DNA from: Notospermus geniculatus | Taxonomy: Eukaryota > Nemertea > Pilidiophora > Heteronemertea > Lineidae | Direction of reading: 5' to 3' | Assembly (NCBI GenBank): GCA_002633025.1 | Contig: NMRB01000386.1 | Coordinates: 210,433-274,432 of the forward strand | DNA length: 64,000 nucleotides | Shown here: piece by piece, positions 44,001 through 48,183 of the stretch | How the letters are laid out: each line of letters starts with the position of its first letter | Numbering within the stretch: the stretch's first letter is position 1 | The notes under the pieces: generated by a model | Told to the model about the DNA's origin: nothing | Database searches by the model: none | Seen by the model: only the letters and a program-made list of their open reading frames with translations | Position numbers and translations under genes: made by a program

Positions 44001-46020
44001 GTTCACATTATGATGATAGTGTTTGGTAATTAGGCCTACACCATAGTTTAGGGATCGTCCATAAAAATCAATGTGCAAAGCAATCCTAACAATGTTAGGA
44101 AGGGGGGAGGGGGTCAGGGCCTTGTTAGGATTGTGTTCAGGTAAAAAACATTGATCAAGCAAAATCAGTTTTGTCAATGTTTTTATGTTAGGATTAGGGG
44201 AGGGGGGGAGGGGGTCAAACCTAATCCTAACATTGTTAGGATTGCTTTGCACATTGATTTTTATGGACGATCCCTTAGTGGGTCTGCATTCTCATCACAC
44301 GTCCTGTGTGGTTGTATTCACACCATGATGAACATGGTCAGTTCTCAAACATAATCTTGAGATTCACATTGCGATGAACATGGTCAGTGTTCACATTGCG
44401 ATGAACCCGGTCTGTGTTCACACTGTGATGAACATGGTGTGATGAACATGGTCTGTATTCACAAATCGTGATGAACAGGGCCTCCACAGGTTCTAAAGAA
44501 TCAATCACATTGAGGCCGAATGGGGCATGGGTTCTGGGCATGTGAACTTCCCAAGATTCACACACTTGGAATCTTAGTTTATGTGAAGAATATGTTCACA
44601 CCGACATAAATATGTCGTGTGTACAAGCTGCAATGAGGCCATGAATTGCCGACTTCGACCATCATGCCCATAAAGGCCACTTAGAGACAACATTGGATAT
44701 TAGATCCTAAATTACACACATCCAGTATACAACTATTTTGGAGCCAATTCACCATCCCTGAAATTGGCCAATCAATGATGCCAAAATTAATGAATGCACA
44801 ATGCCGGCATGCGGCCATTATCTCACTGATTATTGGTAACATGGACAATGTAATTATCATCGCTCTTTATGACCCAGTGGTCTTCCAAATTCCCCGACCA
44901 TCATGTACTTACAACTTTTTTCATCCTCGTGTATTCATAGTTTGATTCCATGTCGGTTTCAGTGTATTTCATTCAGAATACGAAATCACTCCAGTGAAAC
45001 TCTTCAGACATTCTTCAGACACTAAATCTCGATATGGAACAAAATGCCCTGATCAAGTCCTTCTTATCGAGGACATTTTTTACAGATTTGAGAGCATTGA
45101 TTATTTGAAGGGAACACAACTGACACAAATTAAAATTGAGTGACACTTTATCATTTTGTCATATTGTGTTGTTGAGAAACCATGAAAGTCATCAAAGCTG
45201 TGTGCCGCATTCTGAATCAGCACTAGGCCTACTGTCGCCAGCTCTCCCCTCCAATGATAAGCAGCATCATTACTTGTGAGCGGTGGGAGGGTGGTTGGCT
45301 ACAGTAGCAGCTGTTCTCTACTTACAATGTGCATGGTTAGTACAAGAAAGAGCTGTTACTTCAATGAGCCTTACCCCCAACTGGTCTTACCAATGGAAGG
45401 CAAACTGTATCAGTTAATATGATATCAGTTGTGAGTTAATATGATATCAGTTGTGTCTCAATATTCCCATCACCAATATTTTTATCATCAAAGTGGAATC
45501 TCCTTTAAAATCATCAATAAATCATTGAAACTGTCACAACTATTAACATCAGATAAGACCTACTTCAATAACTGTGTCAAATGCATATTTATATTATAGT
45601 ATTCCAATCAAAAGGAAGATTGGACATCTGGTAACATTTCTCTACCAGTTTGAATTGAAAATACAGCAGAACCCTCCAGCAAGAATTAGAGGACAATTTG
45701 TCCCAGGACATTTCATTCCCAGACAATTCGTCCCATAGGACATTTCATCCTGATATACTTCCTCCCTGGACCATTCACTCGTCCCCAGACAATTCTGATT
45801 CCATAGGACAACTTTCTGACCCTCTGTAACAAAACCAATGCGAAGACACACGGAAAATGATCCTGACATACTGAGAAGACACCAGGAGAAAATGAAAGAA
45901 ATAGAATCACTCAAACTTCACAAGAGACTGAAACTGACAAATGTGACCCTCCACCACAATACCAGTCATCAGTCTCTCTGGGGTTGGCAAGATGGGACCA
46001 ACTATTTGTCAATTTCAGTA

Positions 46021-46051
<31 letters not shown>

Positions 46052-47388
46052 AGTGATTCTATTTCTGTCTTTATCTCCTCTGGTGTCATGTCAGTCCGTT
46101 TAGGCTCATTTTCTGTGTGACTTTACTGGTTTTGTAGCGAAGGGTCACATTCTGTCACCAGACAATTCGTCCCCTTGGACAATTCACCCCAGACAATTCA
46201 TCTCTGCTGACAATCCATCCCTGGACAATTTGTCCTGAGAACTTCTATATTTTCAGCTCAATTTCTGACCTTGATACATGATTCAACAAGTTTGAATATT
46301 TCAGCAAGTCTGCATTGGGTCAAATGGTGATTGACAGCCCTTGTCCTGATACCCTACAGTTCTCATCTTTCTCAACCTCCCCAACTTAGGCCTACTCAGT
46401 CCAAAGGAGAGGTCAGTCCAGGAATCGAACTCTATTGACTGTGTAATTATGTGAGGCAGTTCAAATGAATGTCCAAAATGATACATAATTGTAAATTGTA
46501 CTGAACACAGGAAACAGAAAATTGGAGACCCACTGATTGAACCTGAACCCCAAATTTGCTGAAAGGGTGAATGCCACTCTGGTGGACGCTGCATCAAGGC
46601 AGGAATAAGAACAGAGGTTTAATCGGCACACATGATTTTTTTTTGAGGGGGGGACCTACATGTTGACAAAAAGAGGTCACAAGTTAGAAACTTTTCTCTT
46701 TTTATCCAAAATCATAAATAAGTGGGGCTTATGATTATTCATATTCAACATGGTGACCCTGTTTTGAACATCCGGAGGTGATCAGTGGCTCTTTACCCCC
46801 AGCGTCCAGCAGACGGAACCTTCTGTCAAAGTTTTCTCACATCCTGTGGTGTTGATTGAAAAACATTTGAAGAAAAGTTGTTCCCATCAACCATCTGAAG
46901 AATGTTTCTTCAAATTATTTCCAATTCATTGTCAAGGCTTTTAGAAAACTGCAACAGAAGATAGGCCCTACAGTCTGCTCAAACCTGGGGACAGCTCACT
47001 CTGGTCTTCCGTCACCGCATAGACAACCCTCTGTGCAGTAACGAAGGGATAAGCGATAAAAACCTCTGATATTCTCTGGCTGGGTTTTAGGAGGTGGGCT
47101 CAGCTACAAGCATTTGAAGTTCAGTCCATCCAACGCCGCGACATTCACCCTTTCTTGGCGCAAAAGCGCGCGAGTTTTCGGGTGCACGCATGGACGAAAA
47201 TGAAAGTAGGCCATCGCTAGGTGGGAAAAAATGACTGAAACTTCATCACTCACCGCAATTGGTTGTTCTCCTTGAACTAGGCGTCTCTTATCGTCTGCTA
47301 CTCCCCTAGAAACGCCAGAGATGGTACCATAATCATCCATAGACATCCCGCCATTGATGACATTCGATTCTTTCCCCTTGTTACTCAT
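1918..47388 (-). CDS. ANO7: Anoctamin-7-like (TMEM16 family) gene, 5' part, 12 exons, incomplete at the left edge
   Basis: Anoctamins are membrane proteins that scramble phospholipids or conduct chloride when calcium rises. Twelve exons with GT-AG borders join in frame to about 585 residues. Residues 1-75 are a variable cytoplasmic N-terminus. Residues about 75-320 form the dimerisation region, with [17 protein letters not shown] and [12 protein letters not shown]. Membrane segment 1 lies near 324-344 ([13 protein letters not shown]), 2 near 396-417, 3 near 469-500, 4 near 513-538 and 5 near 561-585 ([18 protein letters not shown]). The first external loop carries cysteines ([14 protein letters not shown]). 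Phrases such as [20 protein letters not shown] and WEMHRTQT match my knowledge of ANO7 better than ANO5 or ANO6. The calcium-site helices 6-8 are off-window. The start ATG has an in-frame TAA eight codons upstream. The paralogue call is by eye; the family call is near certain. Confidence 0.9.
2061..2192 (+). repeat. GCAGACGGAACCTTCTG dispersed repeat, copy 1
   Basis: About 125 bp shared with 46801-46930 and 53084-53213, all in the same orientation. It fills most of the intron between exons 11 and 12, starting about 30 nt upstream of the exon 12 acceptor. No terminal repeats or ORF were found; origin unknown. Confidence 0.75.
2260..2455 (-). CDS. ANO7: ANO7-like exon 11, membrane segments 3 and 4
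   Basis: 196 nt. It encodes [20 protein letters not shown], then [20 protein letters not shown] and [18 protein letters not shown] and N.I.....YEK.A are anoctamin landmarks. It ends after one base of a codon. Confidence 0.96.
2795..3015 (-). CDS. ANO7: ANO7-like exon 10
   Basis: 221 nt, TTTTCAG acceptor and GTGAGT donor. It encodes [49 protein letters not shown] and [11 protein letters not shown]. The intracellular loop with EERPRPQ and FPER is the strongest ANO7-like part. Confidence 0.97.
3169..3367. mobile_element. Family A MITE, full copy
   Basis: Terminal inverted repeats ATAGAGGCCTTGCAATGACG and its counterpart enclose a core with GTGAGCCGACCGTGAC and GGGGCATGCACGGCTC. About 200 bp, same family as 5239-5449. 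Confidence 0.8.
3464..3630 (-). CDS. ANO7: ANO7-like exon 9, cysteine-rich outer loop and membrane segment 2
   Basis: 167 nt. It encodes [45 protein letters not shown]. Spaced cysteines are expected disulphide partners of the first external loop. LFDN.GTVF is a family hallmark. Confidence 0.97.
3694..3898. repeat. Minisatellite, 41-42 bp unit, about 5 copies
   Basis: Unit GGTGCACAACCAAACA followed by TATGGCAGCCATATTGGAA. CACAACC occurs at 3721, 3763, 3805, 3846 and 3887. It lies in the short intron between exons 8 and 9. The near-multiple-of-three period gives spurious open frames on the plus strand. Confidence 0.9.
4043..4133 (-). CDS. ANO7: ANO7-like exon 8, membrane segment 1
   Basis: 91 nt, TTTTGTAG acceptor and GTGAGT donor. 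It encodes [20 protein letters not shown] followed by [11 protein letters not shown], the first transmembrane helix and the start of the outer loop. Confidence 0.96.
4191..4312. repeat. Degenerate copy of the CAAGCGGAGCA family
   Basis: Shares CAAGCGGAGCA, ATTGTTAAACCATT and CCCTGTGAAAAC with the element at 12856-13038 but has lost clear ends. Confidence 0.65.
4375..4540 (-). CDS. ANO7: ANO7-like exon 7
   Basis: 166 nt, starts in phase 0. It encodes [45 protein letters not shown] and YFGWL, a signature leading into membrane segment 1. Confidence 0.97.
4571..4895. mobile_element. Composite MITE, family B plus family A-half, copy 2 (inverted)
   Basis: Starts AATAGATGATTCTCGAATT, has inverted GATCTGCGCACTTCC arms, and ends GACGTCATATGCAAAGCC. 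Mirror arrangement of 1564-1905. Confidence 0.75.
4939..5107 (-). CDS. ANO7: ANO7-like exon 6
   Basis: 169 nt, CTTACAG acceptor and GTTTGT donor. It encodes [18 protein letters not shown], then [15 protein letters not shown] and FQAAFPMHE. The order FF..T.R...EIL...YG....GI.RLL...AAFP.H is the anoctamin dimerisation-domain signature. Confidence 0.96.
5239..5449. mobile_element. Family A MITE, second full copy
   Basis: Ends ATAGAAGCTTTGGAATGACG and ATGCAAAGCCTCTAC, core GTGAGCCGACCGTGAC. Closely related to 3169-3367. Confidence 0.8.
5470..5532 (-). mobile_element. tRNA-headed SINE, truncated copy
   Basis: On the minus strand it reads GGTCAGAGTGGTGTAGTGG (A-box region), then GAGGTTGTGGGTCCAATC (degenerate B box). 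Member of the family best preserved at 60344-60540. Confidence 0.65.
5576..5712 (-). CDS. ANO7: ANO7-like exon 5
   Basis: 137 nt, starts in phase 0 after TTTTTCAG and ends after two bases at GTAGGG. It encodes [20 protein letters not shown] and [13 protein letters not shown]. The NWSA...IPN pattern is one reason to prefer ANO7. Confidence 0.93.
5991..6187. repeat. TTCACACCAAAACC family, degenerate copy
   Basis: Shares TTCACACCAAAACC, TGGCTTCAACGCT and TGTCAACA with the full element at 19777-19985. The right end is eroded. It lies just beside exon 4. Confidence 0.6.
6229..6336 (-). CDS. ANO7: ANO7-like exon 4
   Basis: 108 nt, 36 whole codons, CCAG acceptor and GTACGT donor. It encodes [18 protein letters not shown], the conserved anoctamin strand and helix (usually HAPWEVL.YAE), and ends APLQ. 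Confidence 0.95.
6511..6612. repeat. GTTCTAGCGGACC family, copy 1
   Basis: Shares CAATAGAA, TTCTCCTGATTGGTGCTCA and GGGTC.GCTAGG with 57604-57706 in the other gene. TAGCGGACC and GGTCCGCTA form inverted arms. Confidence 0.7.
7073..7195. repeat. GACTTTTCTCAATGCTTCAA family, copy 1
   Basis: Ends GCTTGGGT and ACCCAAGC are inverted. The core is shared with 18252-18340. Confidence 0.65.
8946..9108. mobile_element. GGGGCGGATCCAGGA element, copy 1
   Basis: Left end CCAGGGGCGGATCCAGGA, right end CTCTGGATCTGCGCCG inverted. Related to 13819-13970 and 33748-34007. Termini of the CAGGGGCGG kind are common in hAT-type elements; superfamily is inference, since no clean 8 bp target duplication is visible. 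Confidence 0.7.
9215..9456 (+). mobile_element. Second tRNA-derived SINE type
   Basis: A-box-like TTGCGCAGTGGTTG and B-box-like GGATTCGATTGCC are spaced as in a tRNA gene. A body follows, then the tail GCGCTATATAAAATTAAAAG. The acceptor stem does not pair, so it is not a working tRNA. Confidence 0.65.
10667..10864. mobile_element. AAGGAAC.TGCAGAACTAC family, copy 1
   Basis: Inverted ends (TAAGGAACATGCAGAAC and GTTGTGCAAGTTCCCC) and inner arms GCGCTGTGAGCGGTTG / CAACCGCTCAGAGCGC. Second copy at 30782-30960. Confidence 0.75.
11018..11200. mobile_element. GTGTGACCCGTGCCAGC inverted-repeat element
   Basis: Arms of about 55 bp: GTGTGACCCGTGCCAGCAAA on the left and its complement on the right, with AAGAAGACCCAAG paired inside. 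Related in ends to 53293-53493. Confidence 0.8.
11562..11925. repeat. GTTAAC-rich tandem repeat interrupted by a MITE
   Basis: Irregular repeats of GTAAAGTTAAC with CCTAGG spacers lie on both sides of the element at 11674-11885. The insertion split a pre-existing array. Confidence 0.75.
11674..11885. mobile_element. Inverted-repeat element with a second internal hairpin
   Basis: Ends AAGCCTGCCGCACACTGGAG and its complement. Inside, GCTATCTGCTGAGCAAAAAG pairs with CTTTTTGCTCAGCAGATAGC. It is flanked by TTA on both sides if the ends are AGCC...GGCT. Confidence 0.85.
12590..12756 (-). CDS. ANO7: ANO7-like exon 3
   Basis: 167 nt with a TTACAG acceptor and a GTATGT donor. It encodes [10 protein letters not shown], a Pro/Gln-rich loop, then [20 protein letters not shown]. 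The WR..F..NLR..GLE pattern is typical of the anoctamin N-terminal domain. It ends in phase 0. Confidence 0.95.
12856..13038. mobile_element. CATTTCCACTTCAGC family MITE, copy 1
   Basis: Ends AGGCCCGTTTCCACCTCAG and CTGAAGTGGAAATGGGCCT are inverted. The core ATTGTTAAACCATTGAAGG is shared with 31062-31228 and 4191-4312. Confidence 0.8.
13103..13374. mobile_element. TTAA-flanked AGCCCCAC element, copy 1
   Basis: About 272 bp, termini AGCCCCACAGTATTGAATTT and its complement, flanked by TTAA at both ends. Inverted copy of 22682-22952. Confidence 0.88.
13390..13504. repeat. Minisatellite, 20 bp unit, about 5.5 copies
   Basis: Unit AAATATTTGGATTCCTTTGC, nearly invariant. It starts 15 bp beyond the end of the TTAA-flanked element. 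Confidence 0.92.
13819..13970. mobile_element. GGGGCGGATCCAGGA element, copy 2 (inverted)
   Basis: Left end CCAGGCGCGGATCCAT, right end TTCCTGGATCCGCCCCCTG. The interior matches 8946-9108 in reverse. Confidence 0.75.
14151..14227. repeat. Perfect 77 bp palindrome
   Basis: A 38 bp left arm beginning CACAAGATGGCAGCACC is exactly mirrored by the right arm, with a single A at the centre. No mismatch was found on reading both arms. Confidence 0.95.
14927..15057. repeat. 131 bp near-perfect hairpin
   Basis: Core arms of 43 bp (TCCAATATGGATTTTTGTTG onward) match perfectly around GGCGAAGCC. Outer arms AGTGGATGG match with a few mismatches. MITE-like but unusually intact. Confidence 0.92.
15256..15400. 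repeat. TTGGCCGTCAAAATG repeat, copy 1
   Basis: Shares TTGACGGCCAA-type ends, CATGACGTCAAAATG and ACACACAGAT with 62072-62243 in the other orientation. Confidence 0.55.
15380..15518 (-). mobile_element. tRNA-headed SINE copy
   Basis: Minus strand: GGGCTGTCAAAGTGGTGCAG, then AGGTTCGAACC-type B box and body CATGTGATGAAGATGG, as in the 60344 family. Confidence 0.75.
16061..16167. repeat. 107 bp hairpin element
   Basis: Arms AGGCCTTTTCGTTTGACGGG and CCGTCAAACAAAAAGGCCT, and inner AACAATAGAA / TTCTATTGTT. A few mismatches near CATACGCC. Loop nearly absent. Confidence 0.9.
16243..16522. mobile_element. TTAA-flanked AGGACCAC element, copy 1
   Basis: 280 bp, ends AGGACCACTGTATTGC and GCAATACTGTGGTCCT, flanked by TTAA on each side. 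Related to 35971-36230. Confidence 0.88.
16603..16800. repeat. 198 bp long hairpin
   Basis: Arms of about 98 bp run from GGGGCTGTTCG to its complement, pairing through CTGAGTTGTGATCCTTG and GCAAATTGCA with scattered mismatches and almost no loop. Confidence 0.92.
17789..17876 (-). CDS. ANO7: ANO7-like exon 2
   Basis: 88 nt, starts in phase 0 after a TTTTTGCAG acceptor and ends after one base of an Asp codon at GTGAGC. It encodes [10 protein letters not shown] to FFKDGQRRI, the conserved lead-in to the anoctamin dimerisation domain. Confidence 0.9.
18252..18340. repeat. GACTTTTCTCAATGCTTCAA family, copy 2
   Basis: Matches 7073-7195 with about 85 bp in common, including CTACTTCAGGCTAAAGT. Confidence 0.65.
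19777..19985. mobile_element. TTCACACCAAAACCGG family MITE, best copy
   Basis: Ends AAAGGCATACACACACCAAA and ACCGGTTTC, mirrored by GAATCCGGTTTTGGTGTG and AACACGCCTTTT. Degenerate relative at 5991-6187. Confidence 0.75.
20637..20790. repeat. Tandem repeat with AGGTCA half-sites, about 30 bp unit
   Basis: Units of 29 and 31 bp alternate to give a 60 bp dimer, with TTGGCCTTTTTAT, then ACAAGGTCAAGGTC. AGGTCAAGGTCA at 20716-20727 is two directly abutting nuclear-receptor half-sites, and TCAAGGTCA fits the SF-1/ERR consensus. Function is speculative. Confidence 0.85.
20818..21559. mobile_element. Long inverted-terminal element with CCCTCCGTTACC motifs
   Basis: Left end ATATGGGTCAGGCCACGC, right end CGTGGCCTGGCCCACAT. 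Inside, GTCCCTCCGTTACC occurs four times at uneven spacing (near 21138, 21162, 21360 and 21529). About 740 bp, no ORF. Confidence 0.65.
22682..22952. mobile_element. TTAA-flanked AGCCCCAC element, copy 2
   Basis: 271 bp, TTAA on both sides, termini AGCCCCACTGTATTGAAT and its mirror. Core GGAGCTCTCCCTG and GGGGACCTTCACGAGG are shared with 13103-13374 in reverse. Confidence 0.88.
23186..23396. mobile_element. AGCCAGCAGCACACC family MITE, full copy
   Basis: Ends AGCCAGCAGCACACCGGGC and GCCTGGTGTCCTGCTGGCT are inverted. Core CGAGAAGATTCCACGCATCG is shared with 31556-31650 and 40871-41537. Flanks TTA / TTG. Confidence 0.82.
24056..24234. mobile_element. CGACATCCGACGGGTTTTC family, copy 1
   Basis: Left end GGAAAACCTGTTGGATGTCG and right end CGACATCCGACGGGTTTTC are inverted. 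Core TTTCAGCTATTGAAATGTG. Two further good copies in this intron. Confidence 0.82.
24812..24943. mobile_element. CCATTCACGCGATTTTCGAG inverted-repeat element
   Basis: Arms AATCCATTCACGCGATTTTC and GAAAATCACGTGAATGGAC. A half copy of family B follows directly. Confidence 0.75.
24944..25074. repeat. Half copy of composite family B
   Basis: Shares GACTCGACCATTGCTGAAT, GTTTCAGATCGAGGTTCT and GTGCGCAGATCTGCGAATTC with 1564-1905. Confidence 0.75.
26352..26503. mobile_element. GCTAGCAGCCATCTTG inverted-repeat element
   Basis: Arms of about 50 bp from GATGAATTTCGCTAGCAGCC, through AATTAGGTCATCACCATGG, and the mirror on the right. Loop of about 50 bp. Confidence 0.88.
26933..27048. mobile_element. 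AAAGTCACTTTAAGCTAATGG inverted-repeat element
   Basis: Arms AAAGTCACTTTAAGCTAATG and CATTAGCTTAAAGTCACTTT around a short core. The right end is TTTATGAAACAGGCCCC. Confidence 0.8.
27561..27725. mobile_element. CGACATCCGACGGGTTTTC family, copy 2
   Basis: Same orientation as 24056-24234, left end eroded, right end GTGACATCCGACGGGTTTTC. Confidence 0.8.
28269..28572 (+). mobile_element. GGGTACGGATCCGTACCC element, copy 1
   Basis: Ends at the palindrome GGGTACGGATCCGTACCC and has GAGGGTACGGACC at the other end. The interior has A/T homopolymer blocks. An inverted copy lies at 48184-48474. Confidence 0.85.
29217..29390. mobile_element. CGACATCCGACGGGTTTTC family, copy 3 (inverted)
   Basis: Left end GAAAAACCCGTCGGATTTCG, right end CGACATCCGACAGGTTTTCC. 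Core in reverse of 24056-24234. Confidence 0.82.
29868..30043. mobile_element. GCGGTCCTAGAACGTCA inverted-repeat element
   Basis: Arms GAGTTTCCTGTCGTTAGAGG and GCGGTCCTAGAACGTCA, mirrored at the right end TCTCTAACGGCAGGAAAGTC. About 176 bp. Confidence 0.85.
30085..30162 (+). mobile_element. tRNA-like SINE head or tRNA pseudogene
   Basis: Perfect B box GGTTCGAATCC in a CCCGGG-paired T arm. The anticodon loop TTAGCAA would read AGC (Ala). An A-box-like TAGCCTGGTTA precedes. The acceptor ends do not pair, so it is tRNA-like but not a working tRNA. Confidence 0.65.
30782..30960. mobile_element. AAGGAAC.TGCAGAACTAC family, copy 2
   Basis: Matches 10667-10864 at both ends (GAGGAACCTGCAGAACTAC and AAAGTTGTCCAGGTTCCTC), with a diverged middle. 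Confidence 0.72.
31062..31228. mobile_element. CATTTCCACTTCAGC family MITE, copy 2
   Basis: Ends AGGCTCATTTCCACTTCAGC and its mirror, flanked by TTA on both sides. Opposite core order to 12856-13038. Confidence 0.85.
31556..31650. repeat. Partial AGCCAGCAGCACACC-family copy
   Basis: Shares TATTGTTTAATACTGGGCGA and GAGAAGATTCCACGCATCG with 23186-23396 and lacks both ends. Confidence 0.75.
31661..31703. repeat. AGTATACTTCA tandem palindromes
   Basis: Four overlapping TATACTTC/GAAGTATA units in about 40 bp. Confidence 0.75.
33608..33720. repeat. Partial GGCGGAT.CAGGATTCT copy
   Basis: Duplicates the left 85 bp of the neighbouring element at 33748, including GATGAAGGCGAGCACCG, in the same orientation. 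Confidence 0.75.
33748..34007. mobile_element. GGGGCGGATCCAGGA element, copy 3
   Basis: Left end CCAGGGGCGGATCCAGGA, right end CCCCCTGGATCTGCGCCTGG. Longer than the other two copies, with a different interior. Confidence 0.75.
34445..34477. repeat. Perfect 33 bp palindrome
   Basis: ACTCCAGCAGATAATT is mirrored around a single T. Confidence 0.9.
35504..35687 (-). other. Candidate terminal coding exon of unknown gene
   Basis: After a CCCACAG acceptor, one base plus 60 codons run to a TAA. The peptide [18 protein letters not shown] ... [20 protein letters not shown] looks protein-like and loosely recalls the end of an RCK domain in Slo-type potassium channels. Phase excludes direct joining to ANO7 exon 1. 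It could be a nested gene, a pseudogene piece or chance. Confidence 0.25.
35971..36230. mobile_element. TTAA-flanked AGGACCAC family, copy 2 (inverted, diverged)
   Basis: Flanked by TTAA, ends AGAGGCACAGTA and ATATCGTGGCCTT. Shares GGAGAATGTATGATTACA (as its complement) with 16243-16522. Confidence 0.78.
36481..36694. mobile_element. CAATAGACTCTATCACTCC family MITE, copy 1
   Basis: Ends CAATAGACGATATCACTC and GAGTGATAGAGTCTATTG are inverted. Core has GACGTCATGACGCTACG. Second copy at 56416-56652. Confidence 0.82.
36785..36935 (+). mobile_element. tRNA-headed SINE, 5'-eroded copy
   Basis: GTAGGTTCAATTCCAGTC (B box) is followed by the family body CATGTGATACAGAAGGCGAC and ACAGGTTTTCTCCTG. Confidence 0.7.
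37027..37094 (-). other. Candidate 68 nt internal exon of unknown gene
   Basis: A strong pyrimidine tract precedes CGGCAG, and a GTATTT donor follows. The open frame reads [18 protein letters not shown] and TESE. Phase (1 to 1) does not fit the 35687 exon directly. No homology recognised. Confidence 0.2.
37376..37437 (-). mobile_element. tRNA-like fragment
   Basis: Minus strand has an exact B box GGTTCGATTCC in a paired CCCGG...CCGG arm, preceded by GCCTGCCTTGCACTTGGGC. The 5' half is degenerate, so it is probably a SINE head or tRNA pseudogene. Confidence 0.55.
37805..37925 (-). mobile_element. tRNA-headed SINE copy
   Basis: Minus strand: CAGAGTGGCCCAGTGGAAAC, then CTGAAGTTCTGGGTCTG and the GGGCACTCTGGTTTCC body; the central body is partly lost. 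Confidence 0.7.
39255..39705. repeat. Minisatellite, 42 bp unit, about 11 copies
   Basis: Unit core TTTGTGACATAACAAGTCAC followed by TGGAAAGCTGA and CATGA. Repeat starts are at 39264, 39306, 39348, 39390, 39432, 39474, 39516 and 39558, then slightly irregular. A 126 bp block of three units is repeated (39348 on and 39474 on). The period is a multiple of three, so both strands stay open for about 100 codons; this is not evidence of a gene. Confidence 0.95.
40871..41537. mobile_element. AGCCAGCAGCACACC family, expanded copy
   Basis: Left end AAGCCAGCAGCACACCAGAC, right end GTCTGCTGTGCTGCTATTTC, with the family core AAGAAGATTCCACCATCG. The interior is about 450 bp longer than at 23186-23396, probably through later insertions. 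Confidence 0.65.
41795..41944 (-). other. Candidate 150 nt exon, phase 0 to 0
   Basis: A CTCACAG acceptor and GTAATA donor bound 50 open codons: [18 protein letters not shown], then [17 protein letters not shown] and [10 protein letters not shown]. Both borders are phase 0, the same as the junction of ANO7 exons 1 and 2, so it could be an in-frame cassette exon. No homology recognised and the donor is weak. Confidence 0.25.
43254..43487. mobile_element. CCGCACGACCATCG inverted-end element
   Basis: Left end AAAGCCTAGTTCATACTC and CGCACGACCATCG, right end CGATGGTCGTGCGTCG and GCTTTAGG. About 234 bp, no ORF. Confidence 0.65.
44051..44274. mobile_element. MITE with perfect 50 bp terminal repeats and TTA flanks
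   Basis: Both ends begin GGGATCGTCCATAAAAATCA on their own strands, and 50 of 50 bases match. TTA is duplicated on each side. The interior has G-rich blocks. A TTA duplication is typical of PIF/Harbinger elements; the assignment is inference. Confidence 0.93.
44311..44480. repeat. Degenerate tandem repeat, about 33 bp unit
   Basis: Repeats of GTTCACATTGCGATGAACATG with CATGGTC spacers. Five irregular copies. Confidence 0.8.
45690..46240. mobile_element. GACAATTCGTCCC-rich long inverted element
   Basis: Outer arms carry many copies of GACAATTCGTCCC, and inner arms (45819 and 46147) pair GACCCTCTGTAACAAAACCA with its mirror. A TCTG microsatellite sits in the loop. Confidence 0.75.
46021..46052. 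repeat. TCTG microsatellite
   Basis: About seven perfect TCTG units. Confidence 0.97.
46801..46930 (+). repeat. GCAGACGGAACCTTCTG dispersed repeat, copy 2
   Basis: Shares about 125 bp with 2061-2192 and 53084-53213. Confidence 0.78.
47254..47388 (-). CDS. ANO7: ANO7-like exon 1 (start codon)
   Basis: Encodes residues 1-45, from [10 protein letters not shown] to VQGEQPIA, and ends in phase 0 at a GTGAGT donor. The ATG follows CAGCACC, and an in-frame TAA lies at 47413-47415, which fixes the start. The short acidic segment [10 protein letters not shown] resembles the tail of other ANO7 proteins only weakly. Assignment to this gene rests on strand, matching phase with exon 2 and the absence of another plausible first exon. 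The join spans a 29 kb intron and needs RNA proof. Confidence 0.7.
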
Positions 47389-47965
47389 GGTGCTGTTTTG
47401 GTATCCAAATTTTTATCCTTTTGAGAAGCTTCCCCGGCCTAGCTGGCGACGGCCATCCTGCATTCCCTTGGATACTGCAGATTTGTTGAAATTATTCCCT
47501 AAACGTCATAAAGGCAACGTTTCTGGTCAATGATTTGGTCAATTTTGAGCCATAGCAATTTTTATGCGGGTGCCCTTGTATCAGAAGCGCGCGACTTCGG
47601 ATGGTGCGGCAGATGTGACAGGCTCCAGCCAGCAGTGCTTATGAGCTGTGGTTGGAGAGTGTTCAGCTGTTGGCAGTGTCATCTATCACAAGAATATGCA
47701 ACTGTCTACTTCAAACATTGATCAGGGCGCGTTGCATGGAATTTCAACTGAAACATGTTACTTGTCTAATGTGGTTCTTATTGATCAGTAACTTATGTCT
47801 GTTTTAACCCATTCTTTTCCAACTAGATTGGAATGCTGTCAAGAAAATGCAGTTTTTGTGCCCTTACGCTAAGAGCAGATAAAATCTTAGTCCAAGTAAC
47901 TTGGAATTGTGCCCAATATCCTTTCAATGATATAGATAAAACTATGCACAAAATATCTGAAGTAC

Positions 47966-48130
47966 AGTCCCCCCTCACTATTACGAACCCTTCAGGGGCC
48001 AAGGGTTAAGTTTGTACTAACGCAGAGTTCGTAATAGCGAGGATTTACCTCCATGTCATGAAATTTTAGGAGCCAGGCGTTGGGTTCGTAATATCGAGCA
48101 GAGGTTCATAAGAATGAGGATGCACTGGTC
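47966..48130. mobile_element. CAGTCCCCCCTCACTATTACG element
   Basis: Left end ACAGTCCCCCCTCACTATTA, with repeated internal GTTCGTAAT and AGTTCGTAATAGCGAGG. Such ends are typical of pogo/Tigger-like elements of the Tc1/mariner group; assignment by eye. Confidence 0.55.
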
Positions 48131-48183
48131 CTAAACCCAGGGTGTCCGCCAGAGGGTAAAATTCCGTACCCTTAAATTTTTTC

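Larger units (their letters stand above)
17877..47253 (-). other. ANO7-like intron 1, about 29 kb
   Basis: It holds the repeats listed below and three exon-like ORFs on the minus strand (35504, 37027, 41795). Long parts hold nothing I recognise: 18341-19776, 21560-22681, 25076-26351, 27726-28268, 32100-33600, 34480-35500, 37930-39250, 39710-40870, 41945-43253 and 46931-47253. Confidence 0.65.
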
